DNA from: Maribacter aquivivus
GTDB lineage: Bacteria > Bacteroidota > Bacteroidia > Flavobacteriales > Flavobacteriaceae
DNA: 64,000 nucleotides
Reading direction: 5' to 3'
NCBI RefSeq assembly: GCF_900142175.1
Contig: NZ_FQZX01000003.1
Span: forward strand, 288,089-352,088
Below are positions 17,457 through 26,111 of this stretch, in pieces (the first letter of the stretch is position 1; each line of letters starts with the position of its first letter). The notes below the pieces were generated by a model. It saw only the letters and a list, made by a program, of their open reading frames with translations, searched no databases and was not told the DNA's origin. Made by a program: the position numbers and the translations under genes.

Positions 17457-19892
17457 ATGAAGCAAGGCTTAAAATTCTTTTTCATCCATTTTTTTGTTGT
17501 CGTATTTTTTATCATTGCTGCACTAGCATATTTCAGCCCGGTTCTACAGGGTAAAGTAATGTACCAGCATGATATTGCCCAATATACGGGTATGGCAAAG
17601 GAACAGAACGATTTCAGAAAATCTAATGATCAAGAACCGTATTGGACAAATAGTGCATTTGGTGGTATGCCAACATATCAACTAGGGGCAAATTATCCGC
17701 ACAATTATATTAAAAAACTAGACCGTTTAATTCGGTTTTTACCAAGACCTGCAGATTACTTATTTCTGTATTTTATAGGTTTTTATATTCTTCTTTGTTG
17801 TCTAAAAGTAGATTATAGATTAGCTGTTGTAGGAGCTTTGGCCTTTGGTTTTTCTACATATCTCATTATTATTTTAGGTGCCGGGCATAATGCAAAGGCG
17901 CATGCTGTCGCATATTTACCGGTGCTATTAGCAGGTATAGTACTCGTTTTTAGAAAAAAATATCTCTGGGGCTTTGTTTTGACAGCGCTGGCAATGGCTC
18001 TTGAAATTACTGCCAACCACTATCAAATGACATATTATTTTATGTTATTGGTGCTCATTTTGGGCGTAGTTTATTTGGTGTATGCGATTAGAGATAAGCA
18101 GTTAAAACACTTCTTTGCATCTGTTGGTATTTTATTATTAGCTGTTACTTTAGGTATTGCGGCTAATGCTACAGGGCTAATGGCTACTAAAGAGTATGCC
18201 GATTGGAGTACACGGGGTAAAAGTGAATTGACCATAAACCCAGATGGATCGCCAAAAGAAGATACTGGTGGATTGAGCAAAGCTTATATAACTAATTGGA
18301 GTTACGGTATTACAGAATCATTGAACTTATTTGTGCCAAGACTTTTTGGTGGCGCAAGTCAAGAGAATTTGGGTGAGAATTCTAAATCTTATAATTATTT
18401 AATTGATAAGGGCTTGGCTAGAACAAGTGCTTTAGACTTTGTTAGCGGTTTACCATTATATTGGGGTGAACAACCTGGTACATCGGGTCCGGCATATTTA
18501 GGTGCGGTTATTTTCTTTCTGTTTATTTTAGGATTATTCTTAGTTAAGGGCAAACATAAATGGTGGCTACTTTTCGGTTCACTTATGTCTTTAGTATTAT
18601 CATGGGGTAAAAACTTTAGTTCGTTGACCGATTTCATGATAGACTATTTTCCTTTATACGATAAATTTAGGGCAGTATCATCTATACAAATTGTATTGGA
18701 ACTTTGTGTGCCCGTGTTGGCAATTTTAGCTTTAAAGAAATTATTTAAGGATAAAGTTCCACAAGCGGATAAAATGAAATCTTTAACTATTGCTGCAGCA
18801 ATAGTTTTGGGATTAGGTGTTGTTTTATTCATATTTAAAGGTGCTTTCCACTTTGTAGGCGTTAATGATGATAATCTAAGAATGACCGGTCTAGAAGAGT
18901 TGCCAGAAATGCTTCGTTTAGATCGTAAGAGTGTTTATACTAGCGATTTATTACGCTCATTAGGTTTTGCATTAGGTACGGCGTTATTGATTTGGTTGTA
19001 TTTAAAAGAGAAATTGAAAATGAATCTCTTGATAATTGCAATTGGTTTGTTGGTTGTGGTTGATTTAGTAGGTGTGGATTTACGATATGTAAACAAGGAT
19101 AATTTTGTGTCTAAACGTAAAATGTTAGAGCCTTTTAAAGAAACTACGGCAGATAAAATAATTGCTAAAGATGACGGAGTATTTCGTGTTTTTGATCAAA
19201 CCGACGGATTCGATTCAGCTAAAACAGCATATTTTCACCAAAGTATAACGGGCTACCACGCTGCCAAACCTGCTGGTATTCAGGACTTGTTCAATTTTCA
19301 TGTGTACAATGGTAACTTGTCGGTTTTAAATATGATGAACATTAAATATGTTATCAGACAAGATCAAGAGGGTAATGCTTTTCCTATTGAAAACCCCAAT
19401 GCAAATGGTAATGCTTGGTTTATTTCTCAATTACAACCGGTTGCAAATGCCAATGAAGAAATAATGGCATTAGATAGTTTAGATACTAAGAATGTGGCGG
19501 TTGTTAATTCTTCTAAGTTTTCTGACATTTATCCATTGACTTATCAAGTAGATTCTACGGCTTCAATTACTTTACTTGATTATGAGCCTAATCATTTAAC
19601 ATACACATCTAAAAATAGCAATGAAGGTGTTGCTGTATTTTCCGAGATGTATTATGAGAATGGATGGAATGCTTATATCGACGGAAAAGAAAGTGATTAC
19701 TTCAAAGTTGATTACGTACTAAGAGCCCTTAAGATTCCTTCAGGCGAACATAAGGTAGAATTTAAATTTGAACCAGAAGTAGTTGTAACAGGAAGTAAAA
19801 TTACCTTAGCGAGTACTATTTTATTAGGATTGGTTATTGTTGGCGGATTTGGTTTCTCTTTTTGGAGGTCTAAAAAAGAAGAGGAAGCATAA
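17457..19892 (+). CDS. YfhO-family integral membrane protein
   Basis: An 811-residue protein with about 12 or more hydrophobic segments, starting with FFFIHFFVVVFFIIAALAYF, and a large extracytoplasmic C-terminal part before a last helix (ASTILLGLVIVGGFGFSFW). YfhO proteins are GT-C-fold membrane proteins linked to glycosylation of lipoteichoic acid or other surface glycans. Characteristic pieces are FGGMPTYQLGANYP, FGGASQENLG and FSEMYYENGWNAYIDGK. Its stop codon overlaps the next gene's start, so it is translationally coupled to the glycosyltransferase and flippase genes. It probably transfers sugars from a lipid carrier on the outer face of the inner membrane. Confidence 0.85.
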   Translation: MKQGLKFFFIHFFVVVFFIIAALAYFSPVLQGKVMYQHDIAQYTGMAKEQNDFRKSNDQEPYWTNSAFGGMPTYQLGANYPHNYIKKLDRLIRFLPRPADYLFLYFIGFYILLCCLKVDYRLAVVGALAFGFSTYLIIILGAGHNAKAHAVAYLPVLLAGIVLVFRKKYLWGFVLTALAMALEITANHYQMTYYFMLLVLILGVVYLVYAIRDKQLKHFFASVGILLLAVTLGIAANATGLMATKEYADWSTRGKSELTINPDGSPKEDTGGLSKAYITNWSYGITESLNLFVPRLFGGASQENLGENSKSYNYLIDKGLARTSALDFVSGLPLYWGEQPGTSGPAYLGAVIFFLFILGLFLVKGKHKWWLLFGSLMSLVLSWGKNFSSLTDFMIDYFPLYDKFRAVSSIQIVLELCVPVLAILALKKLFKDKVPQADKMKSLTIAAAIVLGLGVVLFIFKGAFHFVGVNDDNLRMTGLEELPEMLRLDRKSVYTSDLLRSLGFALGTALLIWLYLKEKLKMNLLIIAIGLLVVVDLVGVDLRYVNKDNFVSKRKMLEPFKETTADKIIAKDDGVFRVFDQTDGFDSAKTAYFHQSITGYHAAKPAGIQDLFNFHVYNGNLSVLNMMNIKYVIRQDQEGNAFPIENPNANGNAWFISQLQPVANANEEIMALDSLDTKNVAVVNSSKFSDIYPLTYQVDSTASITLLDYEPNHLTYTSKNSNEGVAVFSEMYYENGWNAYIDGKESDYFKVDYVLRALKIPSGEHKVEFKFEPEVVVTGSKITLASTILLGLVIVGGFGFSFWRSKKEEEA

Positions 19893-21163
19893 TGAGAAAG
19901 GTGCTGGTCATTACTTATTATTGGCCACCTGCTGGCGGACCGGGAGTTCAACGTTGGCTAAAGTTTGTAAAATACTTTAGAGACTTTGGTATTGAGCCGG
20001 TACTATATATTCCTGAGAATCCTCATTATCCACTTTTAGATGAATCTTTTTTACAGGATATTCCTAATGATTTAAAAATCTATAAGCATAGTATAAAAGA
20101 GCCATATCGTATTGCTGCTATATTTTCTAGTAAGAAAACAAAGCGTATTAGTTCTGGAATTATTCAAACTAAAAATCAATCTTTTTTAGAGAAAGCTCTT
20201 TTGTGGATTAGGGGTAATCTCTTTATACCTGATGCAAGAAAATTTTGGGTGAAACCATCCGTTAATTTTTTAAAAGATGTTTTAGAAAAGGAGGGGATAG
20301 ATACCATAATTACTACAGGTCCTCCGCATAGTGTACATTTAATAGGATACTATTTAAAGCAAGCAAAATCATTAAAGTGGATTGCCGATTTTCGTGATCC
20401 ATGGACAACAATAGGGTATCATAAAAAACTAAAATTGACATCATATGCAGAAAAGAAGCATAAGCAGCTAGAGTCTGATGTTCTAAACACCGCTGATAAA
20501 ATTATAGTTACTAGTACTACTACAAAACATGAATTTCAGCAGCTTACGAATAAACCAATTAAGGTCATTACAAATGGATTTGACGGTGATATGGCAGTAA
20601 GTGATAAACTAGATTCTAAATTTACCCTTGCGCACATAGGATCCTTGTTAAGTGGTAGAAATCCTAAGAACCTTTGGAAGGTGTTGTCAGATTTAGTGAA
20701 TGAAAATATTGATTTCAGGAATGCTTTGCAATTACGCTTTATAGGTGTAGTCAGTGAAGAAATACTTGCATCACTCGCTGATTTTGATTTGCAAGATTTT
20801 ATTGAAATTGTAGGTTATGTTTCCCATCAAGAGGCGCTATCATACCAAAAGTCTTCACAAGTTTTATTATTAGTGGAAATAGACTCTCAAGACACCATTG
20901 GTATCATACCTGGTAAACTATTTGAATACATGGCGGCTAAGCGTCCTATTTTAGGTGTGGGACCTGTAAACTGGGAGGTTGCTGATATCATCAATAAAAC
21001 GGAAACAGGTAGAATATTTGACTATGCTGATGATATTGCGTTGAAAAATGTACTTTTAAGTTGGTTTCAAGATTATCAGAAAGGAGAATTACTAATTAGT
21101 TCTGGTAGTATTGAGCAATACAGTAGAAGGGAACTCACCCGAATATTGGTCGAATATATTTAA
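19892..21163 (+). CDS. Glycosyltransferase (GT-B, family 4-like)
   Basis: A 423-residue GT-B-type glycosyltransferase. The N-terminal domain starts VLVITYYWPPAGGPGVQRWLKFVKYF, a typical family 4 acceptor-domain start, and WIADFRDPWTT is conserved in this group. The C-terminal donor domain includes HIGSLLSGRNPKNLWKVL and PGKLFEYMAAKRPILGVG with the nucleotide-sugar binding Glu. No membrane segment is seen, so it is cytoplasmic or peripheral. It overlaps the YfhO stop by one base and the flippase start by one base, which indicates one operon for a surface glycan. Confidence 0.88.
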   Translation: MRKVLVITYYWPPAGGPGVQRWLKFVKYFRDFGIEPVLYIPENPHYPLLDESFLQDIPNDLKIYKHSIKEPYRIAAIFSSKKTKRISSGIIQTKNQSFLEKALLWIRGNLFIPDARKFWVKPSVNFLKDVLEKEGIDTIITTGPPHSVHLIGYYLKQAKSLKWIADFRDPWTTIGYHKKLKLTSYAEKKHKQLESDVLNTADKIIVTSTTTKHEFQQLTNKPIKVITNGFDGDMAVSDKLDSKFTLAHIGSLLSGRNPKNLWKVLSDLVNENIDFRNALQLRFIGVVSEEILASLADFDLQDFIEIVGYVSHQEALSYQKSSQVLLLVEIDSQDTIGIIPGKLFEYMAAKRPILGVGPVNWEVADIINKTETGRIFDYADDIALKNVLLSWFQDYQKGELLISSGSIEQYSRRELTRILVEYI

Positions 21164-22617
21164 TGGGTATCGTACTAAAACAATCGTTGAATAATACAAT
21201 TGTAACCTATTTTGGTTTTGCAATTGGGGCAGCGAATACATTGTTTTTATATACGAATTTTATGCAACCAAGTAATTACGGATTAATACAGGTAATTTTA
21301 TCTGTATCTGCTGTGCTAACGCCCATATTGGCATTTGGTGTACCTAATAGCTTAGTTAAATTCTACTCTAGTTTTAAAAGCGAAAAAAGTCAAGACTCTT
21401 TTTTGACCTTGATGTTGTTACTGCCCTTAGTATTAATTATACCAGTTGCTTTAATAAGTTATTTAGCTAATGATGCTATAGGTAATTTACTTTCAAGACA
21501 GAACGATATTGTACGAGATTATGTTTGGCATATCTTTTTAGTGGGTATGGCAATGGCGTATTTTGAAGTGTTTTATGCTTGGGCGAGAATTAGAATGAAA
21601 TCTATGTTCGGTAATTTTATGAAAGAGATTTTTTGTAGGATTGGTCAAACCATTCTGTTGCTCCTTTTATATTTTAAAATTATTGATATTGAGTTTTTTA
21701 TTAACGCCTTAGTTGGTTTTTACCTAGTACGGACCGTAATTATGAAACTGTATGCGTATTCTTTACGTAAGCCAAAATTAAACTTCACCCCATTACAAAA
21801 TAGGAAATCTATTGTAAAATATAGTGCTTTAATTATACTAGGTGGTTCTACTGCAATTGTTCTTATGGAGGTTGATAAGGTTATGCTGAATAACTTTCTA
21901 GAATTGGAGAATGTTGCTTTTTATGCCGTTGCAGGTTTTATAGCATCGACCATTGCGGTGCCTTCAAAATCTATGCATCAAATAACGTATCCATTAACAG
22001 CTACTTATTTGAATAACAAGGATACCTCTGCACTTTCGCAATTATATCAAAAAAGTTCATTAACCTTATTCATAGTCTCTGGTCTTCTTTTCTTGCTGAT
22101 ATTATTAAATTTAAATGAATTGTATGAGCTGCTACCAGATAAGTATGCTGGCGGATTCATGATTGTCTTTTGGGTAGGTTTAGTAAAAGTATATGATGCG
22201 CTTTTAGGTAATAATAATGCTATATTATTTAATTCAGATTACTACCGTTCTATTTTATTTTTTGGAGTGTTACTGGCAGTATTGGCTATAGTATTCAATC
22301 TTTGGTTAATTCCAAAATATGGTATTGACGGTGCTGCTATTGCTAGTTTTAGTGCTTTCTTTATTTACAATACGCTAAAATTAGGGTATGTAAAATCAAA
22401 ATTTAAAATGCTACCTTTTACCAATGAAACTTTAAAGGTGCTAGCCTTATTAATAGTGGTTGGTGCTATTTTTTCAACCTTTTCATTTTCTTTTCACCCT
22501 ATAATAAACATCGTTTTAAAAAGTATCCTAATGGTTATTTTTTATGTTGGTGTTCTTTATCGTTTCAAGATATCTGAAGATGTGTACGGATTTTTAAATA
22601 GGTTTTTAGGTCGTTAA
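21163..22617 (+). CDS. Polysaccharide flippase / oligosaccharide transporter (Wzx-like, MATE superfamily)
   Basis: A 484-residue protein with about 12-14 transmembrane helices. It begins LKQSLNNTIVTYFGFAIGAANTLFLYTNFMQPSNYGLIQVILSVSAV, the common start of Wzx-type flippases with the F-x-x-P-x-x-Y/Gly motif. It probably flips lipid-linked sugar units across the inner membrane. It overlaps the glycosyltransferase gene by one base and ends the operon. Its end abuts the convergent AI-2E-type gene directly (no gap). Confidence 0.88.
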   Translation: MGIVLKQSLNNTIVTYFGFAIGAANTLFLYTNFMQPSNYGLIQVILSVSAVLTPILAFGVPNSLVKFYSSFKSEKSQDSFLTLMLLLPLVLIIPVALISYLANDAIGNLLSRQNDIVRDYVWHIFLVGMAMAYFEVFYAWARIRMKSMFGNFMKEIFCRIGQTILLLLLYFKIIDIEFFINALVGFYLVRTVIMKLYAYSLRKPKLNFTPLQNRKSIVKYSALIILGGSTAIVLMEVDKVMLNNFLELENVAFYAVAGFIASTIAVPSKSMHQITYPLTATYLNNKDTSALSQLYQKSSLTLFIVSGLLFLLILLNLNELYELLPDKYAGGFMIVFWVGLVKVYDALLGNNNAILFNSDYYRSILFFGVLLAVLAIVFNLWLIPKYGIDGAAIASFSAFFIYNTLKLGYVKSKFKMLPFTNETLKVLALLIVVGAIFSTFSFSFHPIINIVLKSILMVIFYVGVLYRFKISEDVYGFLNRFLGR

Positions 22618-23655
22618 TTACATTGGACTTGCCCTTTGTTTATTTGGTTTCTGAATGCCATATTGCTGCTTGTAAATTTTCACGATTACCAAGAAAAGGT
22701 TTATAATTAAAGGACCAAAAATCAATCCAACAAATCCGAATAACGGAATACCGATTAGTACTCCTATCAAGGTTACCAAAGGGTGGGTGCTATCTAATTT
22801 TTTAAGTACAAATAGTCGAATGAGATTATCGGTCATACCCACTACTAAAATTCCGTAAAGTAGAATTCCCCAAGCTTGAAAATCATCTCCACTTGCCAGA
22901 GTTAAAACAAATACGGGGAAAATACCTATGAATGTTCCTATAAAGGGAATCATAGATCCTATAGTGACGATTACAAACCAAAAAAGTGGATTGTCTACTC
23001 CGAATATATAAAAACCAATAAGTGCTATAATTCCTTGAGCTATTGCAACTAAGGGTATCGCTATCGCATTAGATCGAACTACATTATCTATTTCTTTACC
23101 TAGCGCAACCAGATTTTTATTGCTTAATGGAATATATTCTAATAAAGATTCTTTTAGTTGTTTAGGACTCTTTAGCATGTAATACAGTAGAAATAGTAGT
23201 ATACCAAATGAAATGAAAATATTAAAAGTGCCACTTGCAAAACCCGAAATGTTATCTGTTAACCAACTTGAAGCTTGTTCTGGGTCAATTGCTGAAGAAA
23301 CATCATACTGTACATATTTTTCTACTTGTGATAGTTGACTTTTAAAGGCTTTGGTAACTTGTTCAGATTTATCTGCAAAATCTCCCAGTTGTGAACTTAA
23401 CATGAAACCAGCGCCGGTCAATGGAATGAAAATACCAATGAAAGCTGCGAAAATTAGCAACATGGCTGCCCAGGATCTTTTTAATCCTTTATTAATTAGT
23501 TTCAACATCCACTTTCTTAAAACTACATATAATGTGAGTGCACCAAGTACGCCAGAGATATAAGGTAGCATGTATTTTATAATCAATCCGCCTAGAAAAA
23601 TAATTAGGGCTAATATGATTAACTGTCTAAGAATTTTATGGTTTATCTTTTTCAT
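22618..23655 (-). CDS. AI-2E-family transporter (PerM/TqsA-like permease)
   Basis: A 345-residue membrane protein with about eight helices. The C-terminal half has the family signature (PLVAIAQGIIALIGFYIFGVDNPLFWFVIVTIGSMIPFIGTFIGIFPVFVL, and HPLVTLIGVLIGIPLFGFVGLIFGPL). The family includes the AI-2 exporter TqsA and Na+/H+ antiporter-type members, so the substrate cannot be told from sequence. It stands alone and converges on the flippase operon. Confidence 0.88.
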   Translation of the reverse strand: MKKINHKILRQLIILALIIFLGGLIIKYMLPYISGVLGALTLYVVLRKWMLKLINKGLKRSWAAMLLIFAAFIGIFIPLTGAGFMLSSQLGDFADKSEQVTKAFKSQLSQVEKYVQYDVSSAIDPEQASSWLTDNISGFASGTFNIFISFGILLFLLYYMLKSPKQLKESLLEYIPLSNKNLVALGKEIDNVVRSNAIAIPLVAIAQGIIALIGFYIFGVDNPLFWFVIVTIGSMIPFIGTFIGIFPVFVLTLASGDDFQAWGILLYGILVVGMTDNLIRLFVLKKLDSTHPLVTLIGVLIGIPLFGFVGLIFGPLIINLFLVIVKIYKQQYGIQKPNKQRASPM

Positions 23656-23797
23656 TATGGTGGTTTCTGTAGCAGTTAAGAATCTGTTGAAATTTAGGTT
23701 TATATGCTAAAGAACATTAACTCACTTCAATTTTTTACTAGTCCAAAAGTTTGTCTAGTAGAAATCACCTAAAACCTAATTAACTTTGAGGAATACT

Positions 23798-24670
23798 ATG
23801 CAAGTAAAAGAAACACATATTGTAAATAAAAATGTAACTCCTAAAAGGTTGCAAGAATATGGGGTAGGGGTGTTTCAACGTATTTCAACAAAATCTGCTT
23901 TAAAGAAAGCGATTAAGAAAAAAATGATTTTAGTTGATGGATTAATTGCTTCTACAGCAACGTTTATTGTAGGAGGGGAAACTATTGTATACCAACATCT
24001 GCGAGAGAACGAAAATAATACTCGGCTTATTTTAAAACTAGATGTTGTTTATGAAGATGAATACCTAGCGGTTATCAATAAACCTGCAGGAATTCTAGTA
24101 AGCGGTAACGGATTTAAAACCGTAGCTAATGCACTAGCCCAAAATTTACAAAAGAGTTCTGCTACAGATGCTGTTAGTCCACAACCTGTTCATCGTTTAG
24201 ATTATGCTACAACGGGTTTGTTGTTAGTAGGTAAAACAAGTAGGGTTATTACCAGTCTCAATCAATTATTTGAAAACAAGAAAATTGAAAAGGATTATTT
24301 TGCGGTAACTATTGGCGGTATGGATACCGTGGGAAGTATAAATAGTGATATAGATGACAAACCTGCTAAGTCTTCTTTTAAAGTTTTAGAATCAATTGTT
24401 TCAGATCGCTTTGCATATCTAAACTTGGTAAGGCTGAGTCCGCATACAGGTAGAAGACATCAATTGAGAAAGCATTTGTTATCTATAGGGAATCCTATTT
24501 TAGGAGATGCCACTTATTATTTAACCGGACTTCAATTAAAAGGTAAAGGACTGTATTTGCATGCGAAGTCACTTAGGTTTCAACATCCTGTTACTAGTGA
24601 AAAAATGTTTATTGAATCTAAATTGCCTAAAAAATTCGCTAAACTTTTTCCTGATCAATTAAATCTATAG
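23798..24670 (+). CDS. RluA-family pseudouridine synthase
   Basis: An RNA pseudouridine synthase of about 290 residues. The catalytic motif HRLDYATTGLLLVGKT contains the Asp nucleophile, and HTGRRHQLRKHL and GDATYY follow. The N-terminus carries an S4-like segment (RLQEYGVGVFQRISTKSALKKAIKKKMILVDG), which suggests a tRNA or rRNA-binding role. The start is set at the ATG at 23798, preceded by GAGGAAT as a possible ribosome site; a TTG four codons upstream is also open. The target uridine is unknown. A strong terminator follows. Confidence 0.88.
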   Translation: MQVKETHIVNKNVTPKRLQEYGVGVFQRISTKSALKKAIKKKMILVDGLIASTATFIVGGETIVYQHLRENENNTRLILKLDVVYEDEYLAVINKPAGILVSGNGFKTVANALAQNLQKSSATDAVSPQPVHRLDYATTGLLLVGKTSRVITSLNQLFENKKIEKDYFAVTIGGMDTVGSINSDIDDKPAKSSFKVLESIVSDRFAYLNLVRLSPHTGRRHQLRKHLLSIGNPILGDATYYLTGLQLKGKGLYLHAKSLRFQHPVTSEKMFIESKLPKKFAKLFPDQLNL

Positions 24671-24676
24671 GAATAG

Positions 24677-24714
24677 AAAAAGCGCCGTAATGAATTAAAT
24701 CACTACGGCGCTTT
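24677..24714. terminator. Terminator after the pseudouridine synthase gene
   Basis: The stem AAAGCGCCGTA / TACGGCGCTTT with a loop of about 15 bases lies between convergent genes. The T-run is short, so efficiency on the plus strand is uncertain. Confidence 0.75.
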
Positions 24715-24740
24715 ACAACTAACCAACCTAAAAACTTATT

Positions 24741-25949
24741 TTAATTTCTTCTGCTACTTCTAGTCGCTGAACTTGATCTTGAACTTGAGCTTCTAGCAGG
24801 AGCTTTACTAACTGATCTTGAACTAGAACTTCTACTTACAGTACTTCTAGACGGACTACTAGTCGTTTTTCTAGATACAGTACTACGCTGAGTTCTTGTA
24901 TTTGTTGCAGTTCTAGTATTTGCACTTCTGCTTACAGGTTTTTTATAAGTAGTAGTACTTCTTTTTACAGTTGTACTTCTTGGTGTACGAGAAACTTCTC
25001 TTTTGGTAACCGTTCTATTTGGTGTGTTACGCACTGCAGAACTATTACTTCTTTTTACCGTACCATTATTAGATGAACTTCTTGTTGCAGTTCTGCTTTG
25101 AGTAGTTCTACCACTATTTGTATTGTTACGTCTAACAGTTGTTGATCTGTTTACAGTTGAGCTTCTATTTGCTCTTGCTGTATTATTAGATGCCAATGTT
25201 CTGTTCGTTCTTAAACCATTATCTCTTTTAGCAACAGTTCTATTACTTCTATAGTTATTGTTTCTTACCGCAACACGCTTATCATTTCTATAAACGGTAG
25301 ATCTGTTATTTCTAACTTTATTGTATCTATACTGATTACCAACATTTACATAGGCTTTTCTATAGTTGTTTCTGTAAGGACTATAGTAAGAATATCTAAC
25401 AGGAGTATAATATCTTCTGTAAGGGCTATTGTATACAAAGCTAAAACCAACTGCAGGTCTTACGAACCATCTATGAAATGGACGGTAAACATAACTTCTG
25501 TTATATATATTGATGTAACCTGTGTGGTAATCATAGAAACCACGGTTGTTATAATAAACATTCATGTTACCTACACTACGAACTCTGTTATTTGAGTAAT
25601 TGATATTTACATCACCAATTTCGCTTACACGACCATAGTAATCATAAAAGATAGGTACATTCTCTACCTGAATTACTGCACCATAATCATCATACTGAGC
25701 AAATGGACTGTAATCGTAACCAGAGTTAAATGTTATTCCGTTTTTTCTTCCCGAAACTTGGTTTTCGATATAAAAATCGAATTCACCATCTGGATAAACA
25801 GAAAATGTTATTCCGTTTTCTATAAAAATAAATGAGTTGTCGTATCTATAAGTATTGCTGTTTGCAACCTTATCTTCATTAATACCTGTAGCGAATACAC
25901 CTGTGGTGCTAAAAATAACCGCTGTTAATAGTAGTACTAAGTTTTTCAT
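24741..25949 (-). CDS. Secreted protein with extended Arg/Ser/Thr-rich tail
   Basis: A 402-residue protein with signal peptide MKNLVLLLTAVIFSTTGVFA. Residues 30-175 form a Tyr- and Asn-rich region with repeated beta-like pieces (GITFSVYPDGEFDFYIEN, YYGRVSEIGDVNINYSNNRVRSVGNMNVYYNNRG). From about residue 195 to the end nearly every residue is Arg, Ser, Thr, Asn or Lys, with short repeats such as RSSSSRS and TVxR. The tail is extremely basic and should be disordered. The N-terminal part resembles a Bacteroidota family of unknown function; the tail may bind polyanions. It is the next minus-strand gene after uvrA but 160 bp away. Confidence 0.75.
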   Translation of the reverse strand: MKNLVLLLTAVIFSTTGVFATGINEDKVANSNTYRYDNSFIFIENGITFSVYPDGEFDFYIENQVSGRKNGITFNSGYDYSPFAQYDDYGAVIQVENVPIFYDYYGRVSEIGDVNINYSNNRVRSVGNMNVYYNNRGFYDYHTGYINIYNRSYVYRPFHRWFVRPAVGFSFVYNSPYRRYYTPVRYSYYSPYRNNYRKAYVNVGNQYRYNKVRNNRSTVYRNDKRVAVRNNNYRSNRTVAKRDNGLRTNRTLASNNTARANRSSTVNRSTTVRRNNTNSGRTTQSRTATRSSSNNGTVKRSNSSAVRNTPNRTVTKREVSRTPRSTTVKRSTTTYKKPVSRSANTRTATNTRTQRSTVSRKTTSSPSRSTVSRSSSSRSVSKAPARSSSSRSSSATRSSRRN

Positions 25950-26111
25950 AATATAAGGTTTAGATCTGCCCCTTAGGCAGTTGTTCTAAATGTAATTATT
26001 TACATTCTCTTAGTGTATTACAAACAGCGTGCCAAAAAATGAAAACCTTGATTGAACTATTGATAATCAAGGGTTTATGTATAAATTTTTTATTGTGCTT
26101 ATTAAAATGTT

